NCBI RefSeq assembly: GCF_002924445.1
Contig: NZ_PIGG01000031.1
Coordinates: 248,001 to 312,000 of the forward strand
DNA: 64,000 nt
Direction of reading: 5' to 3'
Origin: Minwuia thermotolerans
GTDB taxonomy: Bacteria; Pseudomonadota; Alphaproteobacteria; Minwuiales; Minwuiaceae
Both the position numbers and the translations under genes were made by a program. This document shows positions 18,815-29,003 of the stretch, in pieces; the stretch's first letter is position 1, and every line of letters starts with the position of its first letter. The notes beneath the pieces were generated by a model that saw only the letters and a list, made by a program, of their open reading frames with translations, had not been told where the DNA came from and did no database searches.

Positions 18815-20221
18815 TCAGAGTTCCGGACGGCGCGACGCGGCGACCGGATTCGCGGCCTCGTAGGCGGCGGCGATGCGGAGCACGGTCGGGTCATCGAACA
18901 TGCGGCCGACAATCTGCAGCCCCACGGGCAGGCCGCCATCGGTGAAGCCGCACGGAACCGAGCAGGCCGGCTGCTGCGTCAGGTTGAAGGGATAGCTGAA
19001 CGGCGTCCACGCGACCCAGCCATTGCCGCCCTCCTCCCAGCCTTCCGGCACCAGCCGGTCGACGCCGAAAGCCGGCACGGAAAGGGACGGCGTGATCAGC
19101 GCGTCGTACCCGGCCATGAACAGCTTCATGTTGGAGCCAAGCAGCGCGCGGAGCCGCATTGCGTCCATATACTCGCCGAGCGAGATACCCGACGCGATAC
19201 CGATGATGCCGGCCAGTCCCGGGTCGAGTTCCGCCTTCTTCTCCTCCGGCAGATTGCGGAGCACGCCATAGGCGCCGGACTGCCAGAGCGTGTTGAAGAT
19301 CTCCACGGTGTCGCCGATTCCCGGATCGGTCTCGACGATCTCGGCGCCGAGGTCGGCCAGGGCCTCCGCGGCGGCACGCACCGCGGCCGCAACCTCCGCA
19401 TCGACCCGCGCATGTCCCAGGTCGGGGCTGTAGGCGATGCGCAGCCCCTCGACGCCGCCGGAGAGCACGCGGGCGGGGATCGGATCCGAGGGCACAGAGT
19501 ACCAGTCCTTCGTGTCCTCCCCCATCATCACATTGAGCATCAGCAGCGAGTCCGCCACCGTGCGGGTCAGCGGTCCCGAATGGGCAAGCGTCCCCATCGG
19601 GCTCGCCGGATAGTAGGGCACGCGCCCGAAGCTCGGCTTGTGGCCGAAGACGCCGGCGAAGGCCGCCGGTATGCGAATGGAACCGCCGCCGTCGGTGCCG
19701 AGGTGCAGCGCCCCCATGCCCGCGGCGCAGGCAGCCGAGGCGCCGCCCGAGGAGCCGCCTGGGGTGGTGTCCGTGTTCCAGGGATTGCGCGTCACGCCTG
19801 TGAGCGGACTGTCGGTGACGCCCTTCCAGCCGTATTCCGGCGTGTTGGTCTTCCCCAGCAGCACCGCGCCGGCCGCCCTCAGCCGGGCCGGCGTGGGCGC
19901 GTCTTCCGCCGCGGGTGTCGTATCGGACGTCCTGGAGCCGCGCAGGGTCGACAGGCCGCGCATGTCGAACAGGTCCTTGATCGTGGTCGGCACGCCGTCG
20001 ACCGGCGACAGCGGCGCACCTTCGCGCCAGCGCCGCTCCGATGCCCGTGCGCCGGCCATGGCGCCGTCACGGTCAAGTACGCGGAAGGCGTTAAGCGTCC
20101 CGTCGACCGCGTCGATGCGCCGGAACACGGCTTCCGTCACCTCGACCGGCGAAAAATCGCCGCGCTCGTAGCCGCGCACGAGATCGCCCGCGCTCAAGTA
20201 GATCAGATCCCGATCGCCCAT
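18815..20221 (-). CDS. Amidase (amidase-signature family)
   Basis: This amide hydrolase uses a Ser-Ser-Lys triad. With the start at 20221 the triad is Lys82 (TTIKDLF), Ser157 (PGGSSGG) and Ser181 (GGGSIRIP). The 75- and 24-residue spacings are exactly those of the family. The 468-residue length is normal. I chose the ATG at 20221 because GGAGGG lies five bases upstream. The substrate is unknown; there is no GatB or GatC partner here, so it is not the tRNA amidotransferase subunit. Divergent from it is an FAD oxidoreductase/cyclase pair, which suggests use of a nitrogenous or aromatic catabolite. Confidence 0.92.
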   Translation of the reverse strand: MGDRDLIYLSAGDLVRGYERGDFSPVEVTEAVFRRIDAVDGTLNAFRVLDRDGAMAGARASERRWREGAPLSPVDGVPTTIKDLFDMRGLSTLRGSRTSDTTPAAEDAPTPARLRAAGAVLLGKTNTPEYGWKGVTDSPLTGVTRNPWNTDTTPGGSSGGASAACAAGMGALHLGTDGGGSIRIPAAFAGVFGHKPSFGRVPYYPASPMGTLAHSGPLTRTVADSLLMLNVMMGEDTKDWYSVPSDPIPARVLSGGVEGLRIAYSPDLGHARVDAEVAAAVRAAAEALADLGAEIVETDPGIGDTVEIFNTLWQSGAYGVLRNLPEEKKAELDPGLAGIIGIASGISLGEYMDAMRLRALLGSNMKLFMAGYDALITPSLSVPAFGVDRLVPEGWEEGGNGWVAWTPFSYPFNLTQQPACSVPCGFTDGGLPVGLQIVGRMFDDPTVLRIAAAYEAANPVAASRRPEL

Positions 20222-20434
20222 CCGTCCCTCCGCTGATGCCGGCGGCATTGTTCATACCCCGCATGGCCCCTGCAATGCTTCAAAGGAGATACCGCCGCAG
20301 TACGACAGTGAGACTGCGCCCCTGCCGCAAGCGCTTCCGGCGCCGATGGCGATTGGACATCCGCCCCTCCCCGATTGCAGCGCGGCGCAACCCGCACGAT
20401 GATGCTGCCCGACCGGGCAAGCAGCGAGGGCATC

Positions 20435-21571
20435 ATGATCGAGTGCGAGATCGCCGTGATCGGCGCCGGAATCGCGGGCATGTCGGCGGCCTGCTTCCTT
20501 GCCGAGGCCAGGGGCGACGGCGCGCGGATCGCCGTGCTGGAGCAGGAGACGCAGCCGGGCTACCACACCACCGGGCGCTCGGCGGCGATGTACACCGAGG
20601 TCTATGGCAACGCCACCATCCGCGCGATGGTGAAGGCCAGCCGGCGTTTCATGGAGACGCCCGAGGCGCGCTATGCGGAGCACTCGCTGCTCAGCCCGCG
20701 CGGCGCCCTGATGATCGCCCGCACGGACCAGACCGCCCGCATCGACGACTTCCTGGCGGAGATGAACCGCCCAGACATCCTGGAGACGGCCGACCGCGAG
20801 ACCTGCCTGGAACTCTCGCCGGCCCTCGATCCGGACTATGTCGCCGGCGGCGTCCACGAACGCGCAGCCATGGACATCGACGTCCACGGCCTGCATCAGG
20901 GTTACATCCGCGTCTTCCGCAGCCTGGGCGGCCGCATCGTCACCGACGCCGGCGTCACCGGCATCGTGCGGACGGGACCGGGTTTCGAAATCGAAACCCG
21001 CGGCGGCGAACCGGTGCGGGCCGAGATCGTGATCAACGCCGCGGGCGCCTGGGGCGACATGATCGCGACCATGGCCGGCGCGGTCCCTGTCGGCCTGGTG
21101 CCGAAGCGCCGCACGGCCATCACCTTCGACCTGCCGCCGGGCATGACCAATGGCGACTGGCCGCTGACCTTTGACATCGACGAGGAATGGTATTTCAAGC
21201 CCGACGCCGGCCGTGTGTTGGCCTCGCCGGCGGACGAGACGCCCGCCGCGCCGAACGACGCCCAGCCGGAGGAGCTGGACATCGCCATCTGCATCGACCG
21301 CATCGAACGGGCGACGAGGCTGGAGGTCGGGCGCCCGGCCAGCCGCTGGGCGGGGCTGCGCTCCTTCGTGCACGACCACAGCCCGGTCAACGGCTTCGAC
21401 GACCGCGTCGACGGCTTCTACTGGCTGGTCGGGCAGGGCGGCTACGGCATCAAGACCTCGCCGGCCATGGGCCGCATCGCGGCGGCGCTGATCGGCGGCG
21501 GCGAGGTGCCGGCGGACATCGTCGACTGCGGGCTGGACTATGCCAATCTGGGCGTGGACAGGCTGCGGTAG
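20435..21571 (+). CDS. FAD-dependent oxidoreductase (DAO/DadA type)
   Basis: This is a 378-residue flavoprotein with an N-terminal FAD-binding Rossmann motif (VIGAGIAGMSAACFLAEA) and the DAO-family C-terminal G-G-Y-G-I-K-T-S-P active-site strand (WLVGQGGYGIKTSPAMG). The middle contains the family segment PGYHTTGRSAAMYTEVYGN. Relatives oxidise D-amino acids, sarcosine-like amines or hydroxy acids. The start at 20435 (MIECEIAVIG) is chosen because GAGGG lies just upstream. The cyclase-family gene follows within 35 bp, so they form an operon. Confidence 0.9.
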   Translation: MIECEIAVIGAGIAGMSAACFLAEARGDGARIAVLEQETQPGYHTTGRSAAMYTEVYGNATIRAMVKASRRFMETPEARYAEHSLLSPRGALMIARTDQTARIDDFLAEMNRPDILETADRETCLELSPALDPDYVAGGVHERAAMDIDVHGLHQGYIRVFRSLGGRIVTDAGVTGIVRTGPGFEIETRGGEPVRAEIVINAAGAWGDMIATMAGAVPVGLVPKRRTAITFDLPPGMTNGDWPLTFDIDEEWYFKPDAGRVLASPADETPAAPNDAQPEELDIAICIDRIERATRLEVGRPASRWAGLRSFVHDHSPVNGFDDRVDGFYWLVGQGGYGIKTSPAMGRIAAALIGGGEVPADIVDCGLDYANLGVDRLR

Positions 21572-21605
21572 AACAACCAACCGAACGAAGGGGAGTATCG
21601 AGGGG

Positions 21606-22640
21606 ATGAGCGGACGCTGGAAAAACCGGCCGGAGGGCTCCGAATGGGGCGCGCATGGCGCCGACGACGAACTGGGCCGCGTCAACCTGATCACGCCGGA
21701 GAAGGTGAAACAGGGAATCGCCGAGGTGAAGGAGGGGCTGACCTTCTGTCTCAGCCTGCCGCTGGACTTTCCCGGCGGGAACATCCTGAACGTGCGCCGC
21801 CATCCGCCGCGCCGGCGGCCGACCTTCCTGGAGGACAAGCCCTACATCAACTTCCCGCTGCATCGCCTCGACGCGCAGAACACCGACGTGGTCAGCGACG
21901 ACGAGGTCACCATCTGCCTGCAGTATTCGACGCAGTGGGATGCGCTCTCTCATGTCGGGGCGTTCTTCGACGCCGACGGCGACGGAACCGACGAGAAGGT
22001 CTACTTCAACGGCTTCCGCGCCGGCGAGGACGTGGTCGGCCCCGAATCCTATGACGGCGAGGCGAGCGACGCCGAAGGCTTCGGCGCCAACCGCCTCGGC
22101 ATCCAGAACTTCGCCCGCCACGGCATGCAGGGCCGGGCAGTGATGATCGACCTGGAGGCCCATGTCGGCCGCGAGCGCGTCTATGTCGGCCATGACCGGC
22201 TGATGGAGATCATGGAGGCGGACGGCGTGACCGTGGAGCGCGGCGATATGGTGGTCTTCCGCACCGGTTTCGCCGACGAGATCCTGTCGATGAACCGCAC
22301 GCCGTCCAAGGAGCGGCTGGAGAACTCCTGCGCCGTGCTCGACGGCCGTGACGAGAAGCTGCTGCAGTGGGTCAGCGAGAGTGGCGCGGCGGCCCTTATC
22401 GCCGACAACTACGCCGTCGAGGGCATCCCGGCGCAGCCGAAGGACGGGCGCCGGCCGATGCTGCCGCTGCACCATCACTGCCTGTTCAAGCTCGGCCTGC
22501 CGCTGGCGGAACTGTGGTTTCTGTCGGAACTGGCGGACTGGCTGCGCGCCAACGGCCGCAACCGCTTCCTGCTGACGGCGCCGCCGCTCCGCCTGCCCGG
22601 CGCAGTCGGCAGTCCCGCCACGCCGGTCGCCACCGTCTGA
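21606..22640 (+). CDS. Cyclase family protein (kynurenine-formamidase-like hydrolase)
   Basis: This 344-residue protein belongs to the metal-dependent cyclase family (PF04199). It has the family segment YSTQWDALSHVGAFFDADG in place of the classic HxGTHxD motif, and a C-terminal PLHHHCLFKLGLPLAELWF that marks the long bacterial subgroup. Members hydrolyse formyl-kynurenine or other cyclic or acyl substrates. Here the true substrate is unknown. The start at 21606 has AGGGGAG and GAGGGG upstream. Cotranscription with the upstream FAD oxidoreductase is likely. Confidence 0.88.
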   Translation: MSGRWKNRPEGSEWGAHGADDELGRVNLITPEKVKQGIAEVKEGLTFCLSLPLDFPGGNILNVRRHPPRRRPTFLEDKPYINFPLHRLDAQNTDVVSDDEVTICLQYSTQWDALSHVGAFFDADGDGTDEKVYFNGFRAGEDVVGPESYDGEASDAEGFGANRLGIQNFARHGMQGRAVMIDLEAHVGRERVYVGHDRLMEIMEADGVTVERGDMVVFRTGFADEILSMNRTPSKERLENSCAVLDGRDEKLLQWVSESGAAALIADNYAVEGIPAQPKDGRRPMLPLHHHCLFKLGLPLAELWFLSELADWLRANGRNRFLLTAPPLRLPGAVGSPATPVATV

Positions 22641-22753
22641 GATTCCGGACGACGCCCGACTGAAACACGACCGTCATCCATCCGTCATCGCTCGGCAACA
22701 GGCGGCCGTTAACCCCTCCCCTTGTCTTCAAACCCAGCAAGGGGGCTCTTCCG

Positions 22754-24052
22754 ATGATGAAACGCATAGGCGCCATCGCCGCGGCGGCGATGGTCTTCGC
22801 CGGCACTGCACAGGCCGCGGCCGAGATCGAATGGTGGCACGCCATGGGCGGCAAGCTCGGCGAGAAGGTCGAGGAGATCGCGCAGAAGTTCAACGCTTCG
22901 CAGGACCAGTTCTCGGTCAAGCCCGTCTACAAGGGCAACTACACCGAGACCATGACCGCCGCGATCGCCGCGTTCCGCGCCGGCGAGCAGCCGCACGTCG
23001 TGCAGGTCTTCGAGGTCGGCACCGCCTCCATGATGGCCGCCAAGGGCGCCGTCTATCCCGTCCACGAACTGATGGCGGACGCGGGCGAGGCGTTCGACCA
23101 GGCGGCCTATCTGCCGGCCGTGATCTCCTATTACACCACGCCGGACGGCAAGCTGTTGTCACTGCCGTTCAACAGCTCCACGCCGGTGCTCTGGTACAAC
23201 AAGGATCTGCTCGACAAGGCCGGCGTCGCCGAGGTGCCGTCGACCTGGGGCGGGATCTACCACGCAGCCGGGAAACTGCAGGAGGCCGGCCACAAGTGCG
23301 CGGTCTCCTTCGGCTGGCAGAGCTGGGTGATGATCGAGAACATGTCCGCCTGGCACGACCTGCCCATCGGCACGAAGGCCAACGGCTTCGAGGGCACGGA
23401 CACCGAGTTCACCTTCAATAACCCCACCATCACCGGCCTGCTGCAGCGGCTGCGCGATTCCATGGCCGACGGCACCTTCAAGTACGGCGGCCGCCGCGGC
23501 GAGAGCCTGCCGCTTTTCACCACCGGCGAGTGCGCCATGTGGATGAATTCCTCGGCCTACTACGCTTCGATCAAGGATCAGGCCGAGTTCGCCTTCGGTC
23601 AGGCCATGCTGCCCTACTCCGCCGCGGTCGTGGACAAGCCGCAGAATTCGATCATCGGCGGCGCGACCCTGTGGGTGCTGCGCGGCCACGAGTCGGAGGA
23701 ATACAAGGGCGTCGCGAAGTTCTTCAAGTTCATGTCCTCCGCCGAGATCCAGGCCGACTGGCATCAGTCCACCGGCTACGTGCCGATCACCACGGCAGCC
23801 TACGAGCTCTCCAAGGAACAGGGCTACTACGCGGAGAACCAGGGCACGGACACAGCGATCAAGCAGCTCAGCCTGAACGAGCCGACCGCGAACTCGAAGG
23901 GCCTGCGTTTCGGCAACTTCGTCCAGATCCGTGACGTCATCAACGAGGAGATGGAAGCGATCTGGGCCGGTCAGAAGGACGCGAAGACCGCCCTCGACGA
24001 CGCCAAGCGCCGCGGCGACGAGCTGCTGCGCAAGTTCGAACGCACCAACTGA
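22754..24052 (+). CDS. ugpB: Glycerol-3-phosphate-type ABC transporter substrate-binding protein
   Basis: This periplasmic binding protein of a carbohydrate-type (CUT1) importer has a signal peptide ending AGTAQAAAE near residue 23. The mature domain begins IEWWHAMGGKLGEKVEEIAQ, which is characteristic of UgpB. It also has VQVFEVGTASMMAAKGAVYPV and FTTGECAMWMNSSAYYASI, both UgpB-like. The 432-residue length is normal. An AGGGGG ribosome site precedes ATG 22754; ATG 22757 is also possible. It is followed by ugpA, ugpE and ugpC on the same strand, forming a full sn-glycerol-3-phosphate (or glycerophosphodiester) importer. Confidence 0.93.
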   Translation: MMKRIGAIAAAAMVFAGTAQAAAEIEWWHAMGGKLGEKVEEIAQKFNASQDQFSVKPVYKGNYTETMTAAIAAFRAGEQPHVVQVFEVGTASMMAAKGAVYPVHELMADAGEAFDQAAYLPAVISYYTTPDGKLLSLPFNSSTPVLWYNKDLLDKAGVAEVPSTWGGIYHAAGKLQEAGHKCAVSFGWQSWVMIENMSAWHDLPIGTKANGFEGTDTEFTFNNPTITGLLQRLRDSMADGTFKYGGRRGESLPLFTTGECAMWMNSSAYYASIKDQAEFAFGQAMLPYSAAVVDKPQNSIIGGATLWVLRGHESEEYKGVAKFFKFMSSAEIQADWHQSTGYVPITTAAYELSKEQGYYAENQGTDTAIKQLSLNEPTANSKGLRFGNFVQIRDVINEEMEAIWAGQKDAKTALDDAKRRGDELLRKFERTN

Positions 24053-24158
24053 AGCACGGACGGGTTCCGGCGGCGCCCCAGGGTGCCGCCGGCCTGCCGG
24101 CTGTTGCACCGTTCCCAATCGACCTCAAGACAATTGATCCCCGACGGACGAACTGCAT

Positions 24159-25037
24159 TTGAAACGCGCGATCTTCAAGCACCGCTGGCTGCCCTACGCC
24201 CTGCTCGCGCCGCAGCTCGCCATCACCTTCGTGTTCTTCATCTGGCCAGCCAGCCAGGCGCTGTGGCAGAGCGTGCTGCGCGAGGACGCCTGGGGCCTGC
24301 GGTCAGAGTTCATCGGACTCGCGAACTTCGCCGAGCTTTTCGCCAACCCGCTCTATCTTCATTCCTTCCAGATCACGGTGATCTTCTCGGCGCTCGTCAC
24401 CCTGCTGTCGATGTCGATCTCGCTTCTGCTGGCGGTCAACGCCGACCGGGTGATCCGCGGGGCATCGGCCTACAAGTCGCTGCTGATCTGGCCCTATGCC
24501 GTCGCGCCGGCGGTCGCCGGCGTGCTCTGGTTCTTCATGTTCAATCCCACCATCGGGATCCTGGCCTGGCTGCTGAAGGGCCTCGGCATCGACTGGAACC
24601 ACTACCAGGACGGAACCGACGCCATGGCGCTGATCGTCATCGCCGCCGTCTGGAAGCAGATCAGCTACAATTTCCTGTTCTTCCTGGCCGGCCTGCAGGC
24701 GATCCCGAAAAGTCTGATCGAGGCCGCCGCCATCGATGGCGCGGGGCCGGTCCGGCGCTTCTGGACGATCATCTTCCCGCTGCTCTCGCCGACGACCTTC
24801 TTCCTGCTGGTGGTCAACGTCGTCTACGCCTTCTTCGACACCTTCGGCATCGTCCACGCGACCACCGACGGCGGCCCGGCGGGCGCGACTTCCATCCTGG
24901 TCTACAAGGTTTACAACGACGGCTTCGTCGGTCTCGATCTGGGCGGTTCGGCGGCGCAATCCGTGGTGCTGATGGTCGTGGTCATCGTCCTGACCGTGGT
25001 CCAGTTCCGCTACATCGAACGGCGGGTGCAGTACTGA
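24159..25037 (+). CDS. ugpA: sn-glycerol-3-phosphate ABC transporter permease UgpA
   Basis: This is a 292-residue inner-membrane permease with six hydrophobic segments and the CUT1 EAA loop [21 protein letters not shown]. UgpA similarity is clear in [20 protein letters not shown] and the C-terminal [11 protein letters not shown]. The first possible start is a TTG at 24159. No good ribosome site is visible, so the start is uncertain. The 106-bp gap from ugpB shows no strong terminator hairpin. Confidence 0.93.
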   Translation: MKRAIFKHRWLPYALLAPQLAITFVFFIWPASQALWQSVLREDAWGLRSEFIGLANFAELFANPLYLHSFQITVIFSALVTLLSMSISLLLAVNADRVIRGASAYKSLLIWPYAVAPAVAGVLWFFMFNPTIGILAWLLKGLGIDWNHYQDGTDAMALIVIAAVWKQISYNFLFFLAGLQAIPKSLIEAAAIDGAGPVRRFWTIIFPLLSPTTFFLLVVNVVYAFFDTFGIVHATTDGGPAGATSILVYKVYNDGFVGLDLGGSAAQSVVLMVVVIVLTVVQFRYIERRVQY

Positions 25038-25038
25038 C

Positions 25039-25887
25039 ATGGTCGAGAACCGCCCCGTCCTGCGCTTCGTCACGCACCTGATCCTGATCGCGGGCGCCGT
25101 CGTGACCCTGCTGCCGATCTGGATCACCTTCGTCGCCTCCACCCATCCGCCTTCGGAGCTGCAGACCTCGCCCATTCCCATGTGGCCGGGCGACCGCTTC
25201 TTCGAGAACTACGCAGCGGTCCTGGGCGGCGGCATCGCCGACGCGGGCGGCGTGCCGGTCTGGCTGATGATGCTGAACAGCCTGGCGATGGCGCTGCTGA
25301 TCACGGTCGGCAAGATCGCCATCTCGCTGACCGCCGCCTTCGCCATCGTCTATTTCCGCTTTCCCTTCAGGATGGCGTGTTTCTGGATTATCTTCGTGAC
25401 GCTGATGCTGCCGGTCGAAGTGCGCATCCTGCCGACATTCAAGGTCGTCGCCGATCTGGGAATGCTGAATTCCTATGCAGGCCTGTCGGTGCCGCTGATC
25501 GCCTCTGCGACCGCGACCTTCCTGTTCCGGCAGTTCTTCATGACGGTGCCGGACGAACTGGCCGAGGCCGCGCGCATCGACGGGGCCAGTCCGATGCGGT
25601 TCTTCCGGGACATCCTGTTGCCACTGTCGCGGACCAACATCGCGGCGCTGTTCGTGATCCTCTTCATCTACGGCTGGAACCAGTATCTCTGGCCCCTGCT
25701 GATCACCACCGACGAGGATTTCTACACCATCGTCATGGGCATCCAGCGGATGGTGAACGCCGCTGAGCAGCTTCCCGTCTGGCACTACGTGATGGCCACG
25801 GCGATGCTGGCCATGATCCCGCCGGTGGCCATCGTCGTCTTCATGCAACGCCAGTTCGTCAAGGGACTGGTGGAAACGGAGAAATAG
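25039..25887 (+). CDS. ugpE: sn-glycerol-3-phosphate ABC transporter permease UgpE
   Basis: This is the second membrane subunit of the Ugp importer, 282 residues with six hydrophobic segments. The N-terminus ([20 protein letters not shown]) is typical, and the EAA loop reads [21 protein letters not shown]. It ends [11 protein letters not shown], the usual UgpE ending. It starts one base after the ugpA stop, so translation is coupled. Confidence 0.95.
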   Translation: MVENRPVLRFVTHLILIAGAVVTLLPIWITFVASTHPPSELQTSPIPMWPGDRFFENYAAVLGGGIADAGGVPVWLMMLNSLAMALLITVGKIAISLTAAFAIVYFRFPFRMACFWIIFVTLMLPVEVRILPTFKVVADLGMLNSYAGLSVPLIASATATFLFRQFFMTVPDELAEAARIDGASPMRFFRDILLPLSRTNIAALFVILFIYGWNQYLWPLLITTDEDFYTIVMGIQRMVNAAEQLPVWHYVMATAMLAMIPPVAIVVFMQRQFVKGLVETEK

Positions 25888-25894
25888 CGCGCCC

Positions 25895-26950
25895 ATGGGT
25901 TCCATCAGTTTCCGAGACGTCCGCAAATCCTACCGCGATCTCCAGGTCGTCCACGGCATCGATCTGGAGGTCGCCGACGGCGAATTCATTGTCATTCTGG
26001 GGCCGTCGGGCTGCGGCAAGTCCACACTGCTGCGCATGGTGGCCGGACTTGAGGAAATCTCGGGCGGCGAGATCGACATCGACGGGCGGGTGGTCAACGG
26101 CCTGGAGCCGGCGCAGCGCGACATCGCCATGGTGTTCCAGAACTACGCCCTCTACCCGCACATGTCGGTCTACCGGAACATGGCCTATGGCCTGACCATC
26201 AAGGGCATGCCGAAAGCGGAGGTCGAGACGCGGGTCCACAAGGCGGCGGAAATCCTGGAGCTGATGCCCTTCCTGGCGCGCAAACCCCGGGAGCTTTCCG
26301 GCGGACAGCGCCAGCGCGTCGCCATGGGCCGCGCCATCGTGCGCGAACCGAGCGTCTTTCTGTTCGACGAGCCCCTGTCCAATCTCGACGCCAAGCTGCG
26401 GGTGCAGATGCGGCTGGAAATCCACAAGCTGCAGGCGGAACTCGGCAAGACGACACTCTATGTCACCCACGATCAGGTGGAGGCGATGACGCTCGGCCAC
26501 CGTATCGTCGTGATGAACGCCGGCCGCGCAGAGCAGATCGGCACGCCCGCCGACGTCTACGAGCGCCCGGCCACGACCTTCGTCGCCGGCTTCATCGGCA
26601 CACCGCCCATGAGCCTGCTGCAAGGCGTCGCCTCGAAGGACGGCCATCATGTCGACCTGCCAGGCGGACTCCGGGTGCCGACGCCGCTCCGGCTCGCATC
26701 GGGCCGGCCGGTGGTCGCCGGCGTCAGGCCCGAGAACGTGGACCTGGATCCCGAGGGTCCGATCGAACTGAAGACGGATCTGGTGGAGGTTCTGGGTGCC
26801 GACCAGATTGCGCATCTCCGCGCCGATGGCGTTGACCTCCCTGCCCGTCTCCCCCGCCACCAGCCGGTGCGCCCCGGCGAATTGGTGCGCGTCAGCATCG
26901 CCGCCCACGATGTCCGGCTGTTCGATCCAGAGACCGGCCAGGCGATCTGA
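25895..26950 (+). CDS. ugpC: sn-glycerol-3-phosphate ABC transporter ATP-binding protein UgpC
   Basis: This is the 351-residue ATPase of the Ugp importer. It has Walker [10 protein letters not shown], the ABC signature [14 protein letters not shown], Walker [16 protein letters not shown] and the switch His in YVTHDQ. The C-terminal regulatory (OB/TOBE) domain, about residues 240-350, is present, as in MalK. It starts seven bases after ugpE. The order B-A-E-C is standard; no ugpQ phosphodiesterase gene lies nearby. Confidence 0.95.
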   Translation: MGSISFRDVRKSYRDLQVVHGIDLEVADGEFIVILGPSGCGKSTLLRMVAGLEEISGGEIDIDGRVVNGLEPAQRDIAMVFQNYALYPHMSVYRNMAYGLTIKGMPKAEVETRVHKAAEILELMPFLARKPRELSGGQRQRVAMGRAIVREPSVFLFDEPLSNLDAKLRVQMRLEIHKLQAELGKTTLYVTHDQVEAMTLGHRIVVMNAGRAEQIGTPADVYERPATTFVAGFIGTPPMSLLQGVASKDGHHVDLPGGLRVPTPLRLASGRPVVAGVRPENVDLDPEGPIELKTDLVEVLGADQIAHLRADGVDLPARLPRHQPVRPGELVRVSIAAHDVRLFDPETGQAI

Positions 26951-27008
26951 ACGCCACCCGTCGGCTGACCCTTCCCATGCGCCGGCGGCTGGCGTAGAAG
27001 CCGCGGCC

Positions 27009-28325
27009 ATGAACACGCATGTCCCGAAGATCGGCATCGTCAGCCTGGGCTGTCCCAAGGCGCTGGTGGATTCCGAACGGATCATCACCTCGCTCCGCGC
27101 CGAGGGGTATGAGCTCTCGCCGGAATATGCCGGCGCCGACGCGGTGATCGTGAACACCTGCGGTTTCCTCGATTCGGCCAAGGCGGAGAGCCTGGACGCC
27201 ATCGGCGAGGCCATGCGGGAGAACGGGCGCGTCATCGTCACCGGCTGCATGGGCGTCGACGAGGCGGCAATCCGGGCGAATCATCCGGGCGTCCTGGCCG
27301 TCACCGGGCCTCACCAGTACGAGCAGGTTGTCGAGGCGGTTCACGCCCACGCCCCGCCGCCGCCGGAGCCCTTCACGCAGCTGGTGCCGGAAGCCGGACT
27401 GAAACTGACGCCCAGGCACTACGCCTATCTGAAGATCTCGGAAGGCTGCAATCATTCCTGCAGCTTCTGCATCATCCCGTCCATGCGCGGCAAGCTGGCC
27501 AGCCGGCCCGCGGCCAAGGTGCTCTACGAGGCCGAGCGGCTGGTCCAGGCGGGGGTGCAGGAGCTTCTGGTCATCTCCCAGGACACCTCGGCCTATGGTG
27601 TCGACATCAGGCATCAGGCCACACCGTGGCACGGCGAGCCAGTGAAGGCGCACATATTCGACCTGGCGGAGGCGCTGGGCCGGCTGGGGGTCTGGGTCCG
27701 GCTGCACTATGTCTACCCCTACCCCCATGTGGATCGGCTGATCCCGCTGATGGCGGACGAGAAGATCCTTCCCTACATCGACATTCCCTTCCAGCACGCC
27801 AGCCCGACGGTGCTGAAAGCCATGCGCCGGCCGGCCCATCAGGAACGGACCCTGGACCGCATCGCCGACTGGCGGCGCCAGGCGCCGGACCTGACGATCC
27901 GTTCCACCTTCATTGTCGGCTTTCCCGGCGAGACGGAGGAGGATTTCCGCTACCTGCTCGACTGGCTGGAGGAGGCGGAGCTGGATCGCGTCGGCTGCTT
28001 CAAATTCGAGCCGGTTGCCGGCGCCGCCGCCAACGATCTGCCCGGCGCGGTACCGGACGAGATCAAGGAAGAACGCTGGCATCGCTTCATGACCGCCCAG
28101 GCGGCGGTCAGCGAACGGCGCATGAAGCGGAAGATCGGCTGGGAGATCGACGTCCTGATCGACGAGGCCGACGAGGACGGCGCGATCGGGCGCTCGAAAT
28201 CCGATGCGCCGGAGATCGACGGCTGCGTCTTCCTCAACGGCGAGACGGGGCTGCAGCCGGGCGATATGGTCCGGGCCGAGGTGGTCGAGGCCGATCACTA
28301 CGATCTGTGGGCGCGTCTCGCCTGA
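27009..28325 (+). CDS. rimO: Ribosomal protein S12 methylthiotransferase RimO
   Basis: RimO is a radical-SAM enzyme that adds a methylthio group to Asp89 of ribosomal protein S12. The 438-residue protein has the N-terminal cluster cysteines ([26 protein letters not shown]), the radical-SAM motif CNHSCSFC, and a C-terminal TRAM domain (roughly residues 370-438) that binds the substrate. The [10 protein letters not shown] version of the first motif separates RimO from MiaB. The chosen ATG gives [14 protein letters not shown]. It lies 58 bp after ugpC but is functionally unrelated. Confidence 0.95.
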   Translation: MNTHVPKIGIVSLGCPKALVDSERIITSLRAEGYELSPEYAGADAVIVNTCGFLDSAKAESLDAIGEAMRENGRVIVTGCMGVDEAAIRANHPGVLAVTGPHQYEQVVEAVHAHAPPPPEPFTQLVPEAGLKLTPRHYAYLKISEGCNHSCSFCIIPSMRGKLASRPAAKVLYEAERLVQAGVQELLVISQDTSAYGVDIRHQATPWHGEPVKAHIFDLAEALGRLGVWVRLHYVYPYPHVDRLIPLMADEKILPYIDIPFQHASPTVLKAMRRPAHQERTLDRIADWRRQAPDLTIRSTFIVGFPGETEEDFRYLLDWLEEAELDRVGCFKFEPVAGAAANDLPGAVPDEIKEERWHRFMTAQAAVSERRMKRKIGWEIDVLIDEADEDGAIGRSKSDAPEIDGCVFLNGETGLQPGDMVRAEVVEADHYDLWARLA

Positions 28326-28514
28326 GCCGCCGCCGTCCCGCGAGGGACGAACGCGAGGCCGTGTTCGCTGCGCCGTCACAGATCGGTCGCAGGCCGGCCC
28401 CGTCATGGTCCCGACCCCTTTCCCAGATTCCCTGAAGGGCCGGGTTCGCGCGCCGGCAACGGGCGCACGAACCGAACGGCTCGTGAGAAGCAACAACAAC
28501 CAGGGAGTACCGTG

Positions 28515-28883
28515 ATGAAGCCGACCCTGCTGACCGCAGCCCTTGCCCTGCTGGCGACCGCCAGCGGCGCCGCCCTTGCCGAGCCGAAGGACGAGGTTCT
28601 GAATCTGTCCGGGGGCGATGCCCGCGGCATCCTGATCGACCGCGACGGCGACGGCCGCGGGGATGAGCGTGCGACCGTCCTGGGTCAGGTCTCCGAGATC
28701 CGCGGCGACGTCCACTACGCGCGCTACGCGGTCGACCTGGACAATGACGGCGTCGCCGACCGCTGGGTGGTGCGCGCCAAGACGGTGGGGTCCGAACGCG
28801 AGATGGCGCTGAACGCGACGCCGGGCGGCCCGCCGGCCGACACCGACGTCGGCGCCGGCGACCCGATCATCCCGACCGAGTAG
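28515..28883 (+). CDS. Secreted acidic protein with two Asp-rich calcium-loop-like motifs (array member 1)
   Basis: This 122-residue protein of unknown function has a signal peptide (MKPTLLTAALALLATASGAALA) cleaved near residue 22. The mature part holds two EF-loop/TSP3-like motifs, DRDGDGRGD (about 42-50) and DLDNDGVAD (about 74-82). The second is embedded in the module RYAVDLDNDGVADRWVVRA, which recurs in array members at 30.7, 31.6 and 32.4 kb. The ATG at 28515 is preferred over the GTG at 28512 because AGGGAG is seven bases upstream. The leader contains GCAACAACAACC. A strong hairpin terminator follows at 28944. Calcium binding is inferred only from the Asp pattern. Confidence 0.85.
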   Translation: MKPTLLTAALALLATASGAALAEPKDEVLNLSGGDARGILIDRDGDGRGDERATVLGQVSEIRGDVHYARYAVDLDNDGVADRWVVRAKTVGSEREMALNATPGGPPADTDVGAGDPIIPTE

Positions 28884-28943
28884 ATCGCCCGCCGCCTGGC
28901 CCGCCCCGGCGAGGCCGGGGCGACAGGGCGGATGATCGCGTCG

Positions 28944-28978
28944 AAGGGCCGGACGCCGCAGGGCGTCCGGCCTTTCCG
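28944..28978. terminator. Strong bidirectional hairpin terminator
   Basis: A 14-bp stem, AAGGGCCGGACGCC (28944-28957) with GGCGTCCGGCCTTT (28962-28975), closes a four-base loop. It lies between two convergent genes (array member 1 on plus, the broken yihY gene on minus) and would serve both. Confidence 0.85.
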
Positions 28979-29003
28979 TTGCGCGAAGGCCAGGGTGCCG
29001 GAG

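Noticed and set aside
18815-20221. GatA subunit of the tRNA amidotransferase
   Set aside because: Triad and fold match, but no gatB or gatC is present and the sequence around the active site is of the general amidase group.
28945-28975. Possible CRISPR-like or REP repeat near 28.95 kb
   Set aside because: Only one hairpin copy with a loop and T-run; it is a terminator, and no spaced repeats were found anywhere in the window.
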